From: Anaerolineales bacterium UBA2232
Lineage (GTDB): Bacteria; Chloroflexota; Anaerolineae; UBA2200
Assembly: GCA_002348045.1 (NCBI GenBank)
Contig: DDYO01000200.1
Coordinates: 6,387-17,131, forward strand
DNA: 10,745 nt
Direction of reading: 5' to 3'
The notes beneath the pieces are model-generated. The model saw only the letters and a list, made by a program, of their open reading frames with translations, was not told the origin of the DNA and searched no databases. How positions within the stretch are numbered: position 1 is the first letter of the stretch; each line of letters opens with the position of its first letter. The translations under genes and the position numbers were made by a program. Positions 1 through 6,405 of the stretch are shown piece after piece.

Positions 1-67
1 GCAGCGCGGCACGCCGGGAGCGAAGCTCGTCGGCGAACGCTGCGATCAATGCCTCGTCCCTGGTCAT
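1..67 (-). CDS. Partial helix-turn-helix (XRE-like) regulator, N-terminus only
   Basis: Reading leftward from an ATG at 67, the frame stays open to the window edge and gives 22 residues, beginning MTRDEALIAAFADELRSRR. The short acidic first helix followed by a basic LRSRRAAL stretch is the usual run-in to an XRE/Cro-family DNA-binding domain; the HTH itself would lie beyond the window. The gene is divergent from the DUF1643 gene at 187, and the 119 bp between them would hold both promoters. No convincing Shine-Dalgarno site precedes the ATG. The family call is inferred from the N-terminal pattern alone, so a different all-helical N-terminus is possible. Confidence 0.5.
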   Translation of the reverse strand, partial: MTRDEALIAAFADELRSRRAAL

Positions 68-186
68 GGGCAGGGACTGTCCGTTGCCTGACGACTCTAC
101 GCACCCGCATATGTGGTACAAAATAATCTGATGCCTGAGCCGGAGAGGACTGGGCAGACGCTACCAATGCCCCTCTGAAAGTCCCC
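68..186. promoter_or_regulatory. Divergent intergenic region, weak promoter candidates
   Basis: This 119-bp gap separates two divergent genes. For the leftward gene, TTGTAC (complement of 116-121) and TAGAGT (complement of 94-99) are 16 bp apart and form a possible weak sigma-70 promoter. For the rightward gene I see only an AT-rich patch at 117-128. A 15-codon ORF, 131-178, precedes the DUF1643 start and follows no clear ribosome binding site. No strong palindrome is visible. Confidence 0.25.
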
Positions 187-684
187 ATGTACGACATCTA
201 CCACTCCGACCAAAACGACCAATGGCGCTACACGCTGGGCCGCTCCGGAGCCCGTCCGCTACTGGTCATCGGCCTCAATCCCAGCACTGCCACCCAAGAG
301 AAACTTGACCCCACTGTGACCCGCGTGGAGAAGGTCGCCCAGCAATGCGGATTCGATGGATTTGTCATGCTGAATCTCTACCCAGTACGGGCCACCGATC
401 CCAAAGACCTGCCACCCAAGGCTGATCCCGTTGCCTACGAGCACAATCTGGAAGCCATCGAGAAGACCGTCGCGCAATACCCCACGCCAACCATATGGGC
501 GGCCTGGGGTACGTCCGTAGTGAACCGGCCCTATCTCCTCCGGGCCCGTGACACGCTGCATGAACGGCTGGAGCAGTACCAGCCCCAATGGCGCAGATTC
601 GGTGACCTGACGGTCAATGGTCACCCTCGGCATCCTCTGTACCTGGACTACAGCTGGACGCTGGAACCCTACGAACTGGCGTGA
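187..684 (+). CDS. DUF1643 domain-containing protein
   Basis: The 165-aa product matches the DUF1643 family over its full length. The hallmarks are an N-terminal WRYTLGR strand, the LLVIGLNPSTAT core at about residues 26-37, a DPT...R motif, then FVMLNLYPVRATDP, and a WAAWG segment near 106-110. The LNPSTA motif and length fit the family; its biochemical function is not known to me, and it is common on plasmids, phages and islands. The ATG at 187 is used because the family motif starts soon afterwards, but no good Shine-Dalgarno site lies upstream (CTGAAAG is weak). The gene stands alone, divergent from an HTH regulator and followed by a hairpin 8 nt after its stop. Confidence 0.85.
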   Translation: MYDIYHSDQNDQWRYTLGRSGARPLLVIGLNPSTATQEKLDPTVTRVEKVAQQCGFDGFVMLNLYPVRATDPKDLPPKADPVAYEHNLEAIEKTVAQYPTPTIWAAWGTSVVNRPYLLRARDTLHERLEQYQPQWRRFGDLTVNGHPRHPLYLDYSWTLEPYELA

Positions 685-691
685 ACAGATG

Positions 692-709
692 GCGGGTAGG
701 TCTACCCGC
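692..709 (+). terminator. Hairpin just downstream of the DUF1643 gene
   Basis: GCGGGTAG (692-699) and CTACCCGC (702-709) are perfect inverted repeats with a 2-nt gap, or 7 bp with a GGTC tetraloop. The hairpin starts 8 nt after the stop codon. No T tract follows on either strand, so it may be an RNA-stabilising or Rho-assisted end rather than an intrinsic terminator. Confidence 0.4.
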
Positions 710-725
710 TGCTCTCCACTCCACG

Positions 726-743
726 CTCCCCATCGCCGGGGAG
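726..743. repeat. Second short inverted repeat, CTCCCC/GGGGAG
   Basis: CTCCCC (726-731) and GGGGAG (738-743) pair around ATCGCC. There is no T tract. Together with the hairpin at 692-709 it makes a structured region after the DUF1643 gene. Its function is unknown. Confidence 0.3.
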
Positions 744-838
744 TATCCGTGTCTCGCGCGGCAAGAAAACTCGCCCCCTGTCTCGTCCCTCAAGACAGCG
801 CGCCCGCTCCGGACACCCCCTCTCCGCCCCTGAAAAAA

Positions 839-886
839 GCTATTGAAAATCAATGACATAGGAGTCATTGATATGAAATTGATAGC
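839..886. repeat. AT-rich palindromic element with perfect 9-bp arms
   Basis: ATCAATGAC (849-857) and GTCATTGAT (864-872) are perfect inverted repeats around ATAGGA. The structure extends imperfectly outward to GCTAT (839-843) and ATAGC (882-886). The patch from about 831 to 905 is strikingly AT-rich inside GC-rich surroundings and lies upstream of the recombinase operon. It could be an operator for that operon, a recombinase or excisionase arm site, or a copy of a chromosomal intergenic repeat. I found no well-spaced -35/-10 pair in it. The rest of 685-1013 shows nothing else I can name besides the two hairpins. Confidence 0.5.
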
Positions 887-1013
887 AGTCAGCTCAATAA
901 AATTGGGGAGAAGAGAGCATCGCCTTGCCCCATGCGGGTTCCGGGACGATGAAATCGAAATTTCCTGCAAGCCCTCCAAATTCTCCAGAGTGGCGGTCAA
1001 GGAGGAAACTCGA

Positions 1014-1271
1014 TTGACTGCACCGAACCCGCCTGCGCCCCTGCAGGTCGTTTATCTCCACCAGCGCGACCCCGGGATGATCGCCCGCTACCGGGCCTGG
1101 GCCGATTGGCTCTCCGATGGCCGAACTCGCGCCGTCGAGAGTGAGCTGATCGCCATGGATGGGGGTGACCCTGCCCAGGCCCTCTCTCGTGCCTCGGTGT
1201 GCGAGTGGCAGGTACTGATCTATGAGCCCCCTGGCTATCTGTGTCCTGCATCAGCGGAGGTGCAGTCATGA
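1014..1271 (+). CDS. Small protein encoded ahead of, and overlapping, the recombinase
   Basis: The frame codes for 85 residues from a TTG at 1014, and the product is of no family I recognise. GGAGG (1001-1005) lies 8 nt before that TTG, which makes it a far better start than the ATG at 843, whose extension crosses the palindromic AT-rich element and has no ribosome site. The product is soluble and slightly acidic, with a helical centre (MIARYRAWADWLSDGRTR) and a proline-rich ending. Its stop overlaps the recombinase start in ATGATGA, so translation is probably coupled. Its position suggests a helper for the recombinase, such as a directionality factor or regulator, but that rests on context alone. 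It has no clear helix-turn-helix. Confidence 0.6.
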   Translation: MTAPNPPAPLQVVYLHQRDPGMIARYRAWADWLSDGRTRAVESELIAMDGGDPAQALSRASVCEWQVLIYEPPGYLCPASAEVQS

Positions 1272-2602
1272 TGCCCCGCGAACCCCGCAAGGAGCTGGGC
1301 GCGGCACAGGTCGCAGCCCTCTGGCGCCGTGGCACCAACCATGTCGGCGGTGTGCGTGGCCTGATCCTCAACGTCACCATGTACGGCTCCCGCAGCTGGG
1401 TGTTGCGCTATCAGGTGGCAGGCAAGCGGCGTGACCTGGGCCTGGGCTCGTATCCGTCCGTCACGCTGGCCGATGCGCGGGAGGCTGCTCGCGCTGCCCG
1501 TGCCAAATTGGCGCAAGGTATCGACCCCATCGAAGATGCACGTAGAGCGCGTGCCCGTCTGGTCGCGGAAATCCACACCAGCATGACATTCGGTGAAGCG
1601 GTCAAGCGCTATATCGCCTCGCATGAGAAGGGCTGGAAGAACGCCAAGCACGCACAGCAGTGGCAGCGGTCGCTGGACATGTACGCCACGCCTGTACTGG
1701 GCAAGATGCCTGTGCGGGACATCTCGCTGGCGATGGTGCTCAAGGTACTGGAGCCGATCTGGGCCAGCAAGACAGAGACGGCCACCCGTCTACGTGGTCG
1801 CATCGAATCGGTCATCGACTGGGCGATTGCACGGGGCTACCGCACCGACTCCAATCCTGCGCGCTGGAAGGGGCTGCTGGACAAGCTGTTGCCTGCTCCG
1901 GGCAAGGTGACAAAGACGATGCATTTTCAGGCGCTGCCCTATGCGCAGTTGCCAGTATTCATGGAGCAACTGGTGGGGCAGGAGGGGATGGGTGCCAAGG
2001 CCCTGCTATTCCTGATCCTGACGGCAGCCCGCTCCGGAGAAGTTCGAGGTGCCACCTGGGAGGAAATCGATCTGGCTGCGCGGGTGTGGACGATCCCTGC
2101 TGAACGCATGAAGGCCAGCAAGGCCCATCGGGTGCCGCTGTCGGATGCAGCCATTGCACTGCTGCAGGAAATGAAAACACTCGCCCTGGCAGCGGGACGC
2201 ACCACGGGCAAGGCGTATGTATTCCCCAGCCCCAACAGCCGTGACCCCGAACTGGGCAGCCAGCTCTCGGACATGACGCTCACGGCGGTACTCCGTCGCC
2301 TACAGCTGGAAGCGGTGCCCCATGGGTTCCGCTCTACGTTCCGCGACTGGTGCGCAGAGCACACTGACTACCCCAACGAGGTCGCGGAAATGGCACTGGC
2401 TCATACCGTGGGCAACAAGGTGGAGGCAGCGTATCGGCGTGGTGACCTCCTCGCAAAACGGCAGCAGCTCATGCAGGACTGGGCGTACTACGCCCTCGGT
2501 CGGCGCGCAGGAAACATGACCGACGGTCATAGCTCGGCCCCACTCGCATCAACACGGGCCAACACACCCGATCAGCACAACAACACAGAGGGAGCAACGT
2601 AA
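1268..2602 (+). CDS. int: Tyrosine recombinase (P4-type integrase, DUF4102)
   Basis: This 444-aa site-specific recombinase should cut and rejoin DNA at attachment sites of the element. Residues 10-90 form the DUF4102 arm-binding domain, with the family signature RDLGLGSYPSVTLADAR and a GIDPIEDAR linker. The core-binding helices span about 105-205. The catalytic domain shows R255 (TAARSGE), K282 in the beta hairpin, H352 and R355 (HGFRSTFRDW), H379 (LAHTVGN) and the nucleophile Y389 (VEAAYRR); all are present, so the enzyme looks active. Length is normal for the family. The ATG at 1268 is preceded by GGAGG at 1256-1260, spacing 7; the longer frame from 1241 lacks a site. P4-type integrases usually target tRNA genes, and the nearest here is tRNA-Ser at 5246-5332. 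The stop overlaps the next start (TAATG). Confidence 0.93.
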   Translation: MMPREPRKELGAAQVAALWRRGTNHVGGVRGLILNVTMYGSRSWVLRYQVAGKRRDLGLGSYPSVTLADAREAARAARAKLAQGIDPIEDARRARARLVAEIHTSMTFGEAVKRYIASHEKGWKNAKHAQQWQRSLDMYATPVLGKMPVRDISLAMVLKVLEPIWASKTETATRLRGRIESVIDWAIARGYRTDSNPARWKGLLDKLLPAPGKVTKTMHFQALPYAQLPVFMEQLVGQEGMGAKALLFLILTAARSGEVRGATWEEIDLAARVWTIPAERMKASKAHRVPLSDAAIALLQEMKTLALAAGRTTGKAYVFPSPNSRDPELGSQLSDMTLTAVLRRLQLEAVPHGFRSTFRDWCAEHTDYPNEVAEMALAHTVGNKVEAAYRRGDLLAKRQQLMQDWAYYALGRRAGNMTDGHSSAPLASTRANTPDQHNNTEGAT

Positions 2603-3522
2603 TGAAGAACTATCTCGCCAACAAATGGAAATCACTCACTGCGTGGTCATCGACCACATGGGCGCAGGGGCGCATCGGCAAGGCGAAGGTAGTGCTGGCG
2701 TGGTACGGGCTGGCTGTCGCAGTCATGGCCCCGGTCGCACTGCTCATACCGGACGTAGAACTGGAACTGCGCCCTGCCATGACAGAGCCTGCCCTGCTGT
2801 GCCGTGAGCAGCAATCACTCGATGAAATCGTCGGTGCCAAGGATGTGACCAACCAAGCTCTGCTGGAGAAATTCCGCAATCAACCGGACATGCAAAGACG
2901 CATCATCACCAGCGACACCTACATGCAGCGAGATGCAGCGGCATGGAGATTGGAGGCCATTCGCAAGATCGCACGCGGGCAATGCCGTGAGGTGACGCAT
3001 GGTGATCCAGTGAGAGCGGACTGGATGGAGTGGCAGTCAGCGAAGGATGCTGAACCCCTCAATCCCAAACGCATGCAAGTCGTCTACCGAGGGCAGACCT
3101 ACTGGGCATATGCGGGGCAATGGCAGAAGGTCACAGGTAACACCGTGGCTGCAGAGGATCGCGCGCCACTCATGATCTCTCGAAAGTCACCAGACGGGAA
3201 TGATCGCTCGCCGCCGCCAGTGGTGGACGAAACCCAGGCTCAGACCAGCACCAAACGGCGTCCTGTCCCGCCATTCGCTCGCAACGAATCCTATGAACGG
3301 GTACGGGTGGTGCTCATGCGTGATGGCTGGCAGCCTGTGACCTCCAAAGATGCAGATCAATGTATGGAGGGTGACACCCGATGTGAGAGCCGTCCGGAAA
3401 TGCAGACCTGTAGCGGATCAGGGCTGGCTATGTGTAGATTCCGCTGGCAACTTGATGGTCAGCAACTGACCATCTGCACCGCTGGCGAGGAGCAGGCCAT
3501 GTTCCACAGCGTCTGCGAATGA
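2602..3522 (+). CDS. Membrane-anchored protein with six-cysteine C-terminal domain
   Basis: The 306-aa product starts in TAATG, overlapping the recombinase stop by 1 nt, with GAGGGAG (2588-2594) as ribosome site. A lysine-rich N-terminus is followed by one hydrophobic helix at about residues 30-50, so the rest is predicted to be periplasmic. Residues 145-170 hold a VYRGQTYWAYAGQW motif that looks like a small beta domain. A low-complexity, proline-rich linker (about 195-225) leads to a compact domain at about 228-306 with cysteines at 254, 261, 270, 278, 292 and 305, and a CSGSGLAMCRFRW core. I have a general memory of similar domains at the C-terminus of exported proteins of proteobacteria, but cannot name the family. 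It is cotranscribed with a second exported cysteine-rich protein, which suggests a shared cell-surface role. Confidence 0.8.
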   Translation: MKNYLANKWKSLTAWSSTTWAQGRIGKAKVVLAWYGLAVAVMAPVALLIPDVELELRPAMTEPALLCREQQSLDEIVGAKDVTNQALLEKFRNQPDMQRRIITSDTYMQRDAAAWRLEAIRKIARGQCREVTHGDPVRADWMEWQSAKDAEPLNPKRMQVVYRGQTYWAYAGQWQKVTGNTVAAEDRAPLMISRKSPDGNDRSPPPVVDETQAQTSTKRRPVPPFARNESYERVRVVLMRDGWQPVTSKDADQCMEGDTRCESRPEMQTCSGSGLAMCRFRWQLDGQQLTICTAGEEQAMFHSVCE

Positions 3523-3529
3523 GGGCACC

Positions 3530-3820
3530 ATGACCATCAACAACATAGCAAGAAGCTACCTCCTCGTGCCGCTCTGCATGATCGCAATGGCCTGGATGGG
3601 GGAGGCCATGGCAGGCACCTCGGAGTGCTACGCGATCAAAGATGCGGACAAGCGGGCGTACTGTCTGGCGCAGATCAAGCGGGACTATGGGTACTGCTAC
3701 CGAATCAAGAATGGTGACAACCGCAACCAGTGTCTGGCGGAGGTCAAAGGATCACGGGATCGCTGCTACTCCATCAAAGATCAGGACAACCGCAAGGCGT
3801 GTCTGGCAAGGGCGCGATAG
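3530..3820 (+). CDS. Secreted small protein of three 23-residue cysteine repeats
   Basis: The 96-aa product has a signal peptide: R8, a hydrophobic core at 10-23, and an AMA cleavage site after A28. The mature 68 residues are almost entirely three tandem repeats starting at C33, C56 and C79. The consensus is C-Y-x-I-K-x-x-D-x-R-x-x-C-L-A-x-x-K, with a period of exactly 23 residues; the third copy is cut after 18. Each repeat carries a CX11C pair (33/45, 56/68, 79/91), suggesting one disulphide per repeat in the periplasm. The gene starts 7 nt after the membrane protein gene, with GAGGG just upstream, so it is the last gene of the recombinase operon. I do not recognise a named function. Confidence 0.8.
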   Translation: MTINNIARSYLLVPLCMIAMAWMGEAMAGTSECYAIKDADKRAYCLAQIKRDYGYCYRIKNGDNRNQCLAEVKGSRDRCYSIKDQDNRKACLARAR

Positions 3821-3928
3821 CCCCCTGCTCTCATCGAAAGGCATGGTCAAACTCCAAGCGCCCTAACGGCGCCAGAAAAAAGGCAGGCCAAAGGTACGAT
3901 AGATCTACCCAATCTACTCATACCAACC

Positions 3929-4723
3929 ATGCCCGAACTGCACGACCGTCCGCTAGGAACATCGCCAGAGCACAAAGTGCTGCATGCCGTGGCTCAGACC
4001 GGATCTCGACTGGTCGGAGATAGATTCCTGGCCAGCTACCTCACGGACTGCCTGCACATGGTGGGAGGCCTGGGGCCCGTACACAAAGTCTTGCTGGCGG
4101 ATGCGGGGCAGAAGAGAGGGGCCGCTCCTGAGACGATCACAAGACTCGTCGCTCAAGCAGAAGACAACATGCGCTGGGTATCTGAAATGCAAGCGGAGGA
4201 CTATCACCGCGTCAATGTGCTTGCATTCCTGAGTCTCTGGTCTGCGTACGAGACCGGCACTGAAAACATCGTCGCGGCAGCACTAAGTACGATCAATCCC
4301 GCTGCTGCATCTGCGGCCAGTAAATTTTCTCGTGGAAGATATGACATGGGCGACTGGCCATGGCCAGACGAGAAATGCCTAGAAATTGCTCAAAAGCTTG
4401 ATCAGAAAGCTAAGCTAGATACACCCGATGGTGGATGGGATGTTGCCGCCCGGTTAACTACGCTATTCGGGTGGCTCGGAACTGATATAGCCATCTCACC
4501 AAATACCGCGAACACTCTGAATGAGGCATCTATGGTGCGCAACGTGCTCCTCCACAGGTACGGTCGGCTGGGCCCCCGAGATATTGAACGAGCGCCCCAC
4601 CTCGCCGTGAATGAAAACAACGCTGTGCAGATCACCCGCAAAAGATTGGGCCAGTACTCGCAGGCCGTAAACGATACACACGTCGCCGTAATGCATGGTG
4701 TGGTCGCTGCAGGATGGAAATGA
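3929..4723 (+). CDS. HEPN-motif protein (RiboL-PSP-HEPN-like), candidate RNase
   Basis: The 264-aa product is largely helical. Residues 98-116 read LAFLSLWSAYETGTENIVA, the first helix typical of RiboL-PSP-HEPN proteins, with its conserved W/YE. Residues 202-212 contain R204-N205-V-L-L-H209, the Rx4H catalytic motif of HEPN ribonucleases, followed by a YGRLG turn and a short beta/helix tail, as in that family. HEPN domains act as metal-independent RNases in toxin-antitoxin, abortive-infection and CRISPR effectors; that role here is inference. The ATG at 3929 has no clear ribosome site. A 108-nt gap separates it from the recombinase operon. The neighbour at 4727 follows after 3 nt and is probably cotranslated. 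The assignment rests on motif reading, not a profile search. Confidence 0.68.
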   Translation: MPELHDRPLGTSPEHKVLHAVAQTGSRLVGDRFLASYLTDCLHMVGGLGPVHKVLLADAGQKRGAAPETITRLVAQAEDNMRWVSEMQAEDYHRVNVLAFLSLWSAYETGTENIVAAALSTINPAAASAASKFSRGRYDMGDWPWPDEKCLEIAQKLDQKAKLDTPDGGWDVAARLTTLFGWLGTDIAISPNTANTLNEASMVRNVLLHRYGRLGPRDIERAPHLAVNENNAVQITRKRLGQYSQAVNDTHVAVMHGVVAAGWK

Positions 4724-4726
4724 AGG

Positions 4727-5137
4727 ATGGAAAACCCTCTACTGACCGGCCTGAATCTAGTTGCAAGTGGCAAGGATGACCTCATCGCGCCGACCTTGGG
4801 TGACGACAGCTATGACGATTTCCAGGCCATGGCCGAAGCGCTGATCGAAGCAAAAGATGCCGGATTGATCTATGACATCGCCGAACAGCGCTCAATGAGT
4901 CGGAAAAACTATAGGCATGTTGCAAGGCTCCTCATACCTGGAGGGCTCACCCCCAAAGGCAAAGCATTCCTAAAAGAAATTGCACAACTACCCGCTGTAA
5001 CCGACGAATCTAAAGCACCAGAGGCAAAGACAGAACCAGAGATACTGCAACTCAGGCCAACCTTCGCGGGAATGAGCATCGATCTCAAAGCGCTGTGGAA
5101 GAAGTGGAAATCATGGCGACGGCAAAACTCAGAGTGA
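4727..5137 (+). CDS. Small winged-helix-like partner of the HEPN gene
   Basis: The 136-aa product starts 3 nt after the HEPN stop; AGGA (4711-4714) or GAAGG immediately upstream could serve as ribosome site. Residues about 32-88 look like a compact helix-turn-helix with a wing: a helix (AMAEALIEAKDAGLIYDIAEQ), a basic helix (SRKNYRHVARLL), then GGLTPKGKAFL, a pattern common at the end of small winged-helix domains. A charged, proline-containing linker (about 90-112) leads to a basic, tryptophan-rich tail (DLKALWKKWKSWRRQ) that might bind nucleic acid, a partner or a membrane. I do not recognise a named family. Its tight coupling to a HEPN gene suggests an antitoxin, sensor or regulator; this is inferred from arrangement only. 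Confidence 0.62.
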   Translation: MENPLLTGLNLVASGKDDLIAPTLGDDSYDDFQAMAEALIEAKDAGLIYDIAEQRSMSRKNYRHVARLLIPGGLTPKGKAFLKEIAQLPAVTDESKAPEAKTEPEILQLRPTFAGMSIDLKALWKKWKSWRRQNSE

Positions 5138-5204
5138 CCTGCCGAGTGGTGCCATACCTTGCGATACGCCTGTCTCCACGATAGATAAAGCGGAAGGTAG
5201 AAAT

Positions 5205-5228
5205 GCAAAACGGGCCACTCGGGCCCGT
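5205..5228 (-). terminator. Rho-independent terminator of tRNA-Ser
   Basis: On the leftward strand ACGGGCC and GGCCCGT (5222-5228 and 5210-5216) form a 7-bp GC-rich stem with a 5-nt loop, followed by TTTT (complement of 5207-5210). It starts 18 nt after the tRNA body, and its direction fits the tRNA gene. It would also face the 3' end of the HEPN operon. Confidence 0.75.
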
Positions 5229-5245
5229 CTGATATGAATACTTGC

Positions 5246-5332
5246 AGTGGAGGGTGGGATTCGAACCCACGGTAGTGTTGCCACTACGCCTGATTTCGAG
5301 TCAGGTACATTCGACCACTCTGCCACCTCTCC
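5246..5332 (-). tRNA. tRNA-Ser(CGA) with abnormal 3' acceptor end
   Basis: The leftward sequence folds as a class II tRNA. The anticodon arm is CCTGA-CTCGAAA-TCAGG with anticodon CGA, reading UCG. The long variable arm is GTAGTG-GCAA-CACTAC, a perfect 6-bp stem, and the T arm is GTGGG-TTCGAAT-CCCAC. The D stem is intact (G10-U25, C11-G24, A12-U23). The 5' acceptor strand is GGAGAGG, but the 3' strand reads CCTCCAC instead of the expected CCTCTCC. Pairs 2-71 (G/A) and 3-70 (A/C) are therefore broken, and no CCA is encoded (UGCA follows). The body looks selected for function, while the 3' tip looks replaced. It could be a weak functional gene or a pseudogene; serine UCG codons could also be read by tRNA-Ser(UGA). 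Confidence 0.85.
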
Positions 5333-5350
5333 TGTGTGTCGAAGCCTGCG

Positions 5351-5356
5351 ATTATA
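5351..5356 (-). promoter_or_regulatory. -10 box of the tRNA-Ser promoter
   Basis: A perfect TATAAT (complement of 5351-5356) lies 18 nt before the first base of the tRNA, giving a short leader. No good -35 hexamer sits 16-18 bp upstream, where instead a perfect 10-bp palindrome, CCAGATCTGG (5374-5383), is found. Confidence 0.6.
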
Positions 5357-5460
5357 GCCAGATTTGATGAACGCCAGATCTGGTGGCGATGACACACCGA
5401 GGGTTTCTGCCACCACGGACCATGCGCCGGCTCCAAAGCAGGCCCTCTGCGTCTTCGGCG

Positions 5461-6405
5461 TCACCGCAGTTCGCGGCGTTCCTGCAGGTATTCCACGACC
5501 GCTGGCCGTTCACCCTCAAATACGATGCGACCGGTCCGGGACTGGCGCTGGAATGCATACATCGGGTCGTAATAGCGCTTCAGCAGCGCTGCAATCCATT
5601 CACGGTGTAGCGCTTCCCCGGAGCCAATCTGCTGCTGATCCAGCGCGGCCTGCATCACGGCACGCAAGCGAAGGTGCAGGTCGCCACCCAGTCGGCGCGC
5701 CAGCTTGTCCAGGCTGGCCAGCAGGCGTGCAGCATAGGCCTCAAAGCCCGCTTCGGGCCCCAGCAGAGCGATGAAGTCCGCACACTGCAGCACCACATAG
5801 TCGCGCAGGATGCGCTCCACACGCGCTTCGAACGTGTCGTGCAGGTACACGATGGGTGCCTGCTCCAGGCGTTGGCGCAACTCCAGTGGCACCGCCCGGC
5901 TGCCCACATGCTTGCCTTCGTCTTCCAGCACAAACCGGGCGTGGCCACGGGCACGTTTCTTCAGGAAGTCGATGGCCAGCCGGTTCTCGAAATCGATCTG
6001 TGCCGGCTGGGCCGTGGTGCGCTGCCCGAAGCTGGAGCCCCGGTGGTTGGCGTGGCCCTCCAGGTCAATGCCCTGGGGGAGCTGCGCAATCACCTCGGTC
6101 TTGCCCGTGCCGGTGGAGCCGCTGAGCACGACAAAGTCGCACTCCTGCGCTGCGGCTTGCGTGGTCTCCAGCAGAAAGCTGCGCATGGCCTTGTAGCCGC
6201 CGATGACACGCGGATAGGCAATGCCTGCCTCGGCCTGCAGCCACTGCTGGCTGATCTGAGAGCGCAGCCCGCCGCGAAAGCAGTACAGCACGCCGTGCGG
6301 ATGCGCCTGCGCAAAATCGGCCCAGGCGGCAATGCGCGCTCGTTTGATGTCGCCCGACACCAGCGCGTGGCCCAGCGCAATGGCCTTGAGCACGTCAGAG
6401 CCACT
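5461..6405 (-). pseudogene. selU: tRNA 2-selenouridine synthase, 5'-truncated
   Basis: SelU (MnmH) replaces sulfur by selenium in the wobble 2-thiouridine of Lys, Glu and Gln tRNAs, by way of a geranylated intermediate. The frame resembles the E. coli protein from [18 protein letters not shown] onward. It keeps the rhodanese cysteine ([10 protein letters not shown]), the VIGGYKAMR segment, the P-loop [26 protein letters not shown] and the C-terminal YYDPMY. It lacks about 57 N-terminal residues, including the DVR segment of the rhodanese fold. No other frame upstream restores them, and similarity stops abruptly near 6405. A GTG at 6393 could start a 310-aa remnant, but it has no ribosome site. 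Loss of half the rhodanese domain probably inactivates it. It lies 128 bp upstream of tRNA-Ser on the same strand. Confidence 0.85.

Noticed and set aside
617..856. 79-codon open frame overlapping the DUF1643 end
   Set aside because: It is out of frame with a well-supported gene, of low-complexity composition, without a ribosome site, and it runs through two hairpins.
843..1013. N-terminal extension of the small protein from the ATG at 843
   Set aside because: It has no ribosome site, the sequence crosses the AT-rich palindrome, and the TTG at 1014 has a well-placed GGAGG.
1241..1267. Nine-codon upstream extension of the recombinase
   Set aside because: The ATG at 1268 has GGAGG at the right spacing, and the extension lies inside the upstream gene without its own site.
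3858..3872. GCGCC-CTAAC-GGCGC hairpin followed by AAAAAA, as a terminator or integron attC
   Set aside because: The A run is on the wrong side for a leftward terminator and is not a T run for a rightward one. The stem is only 5 bp, and no second attC core is visible.
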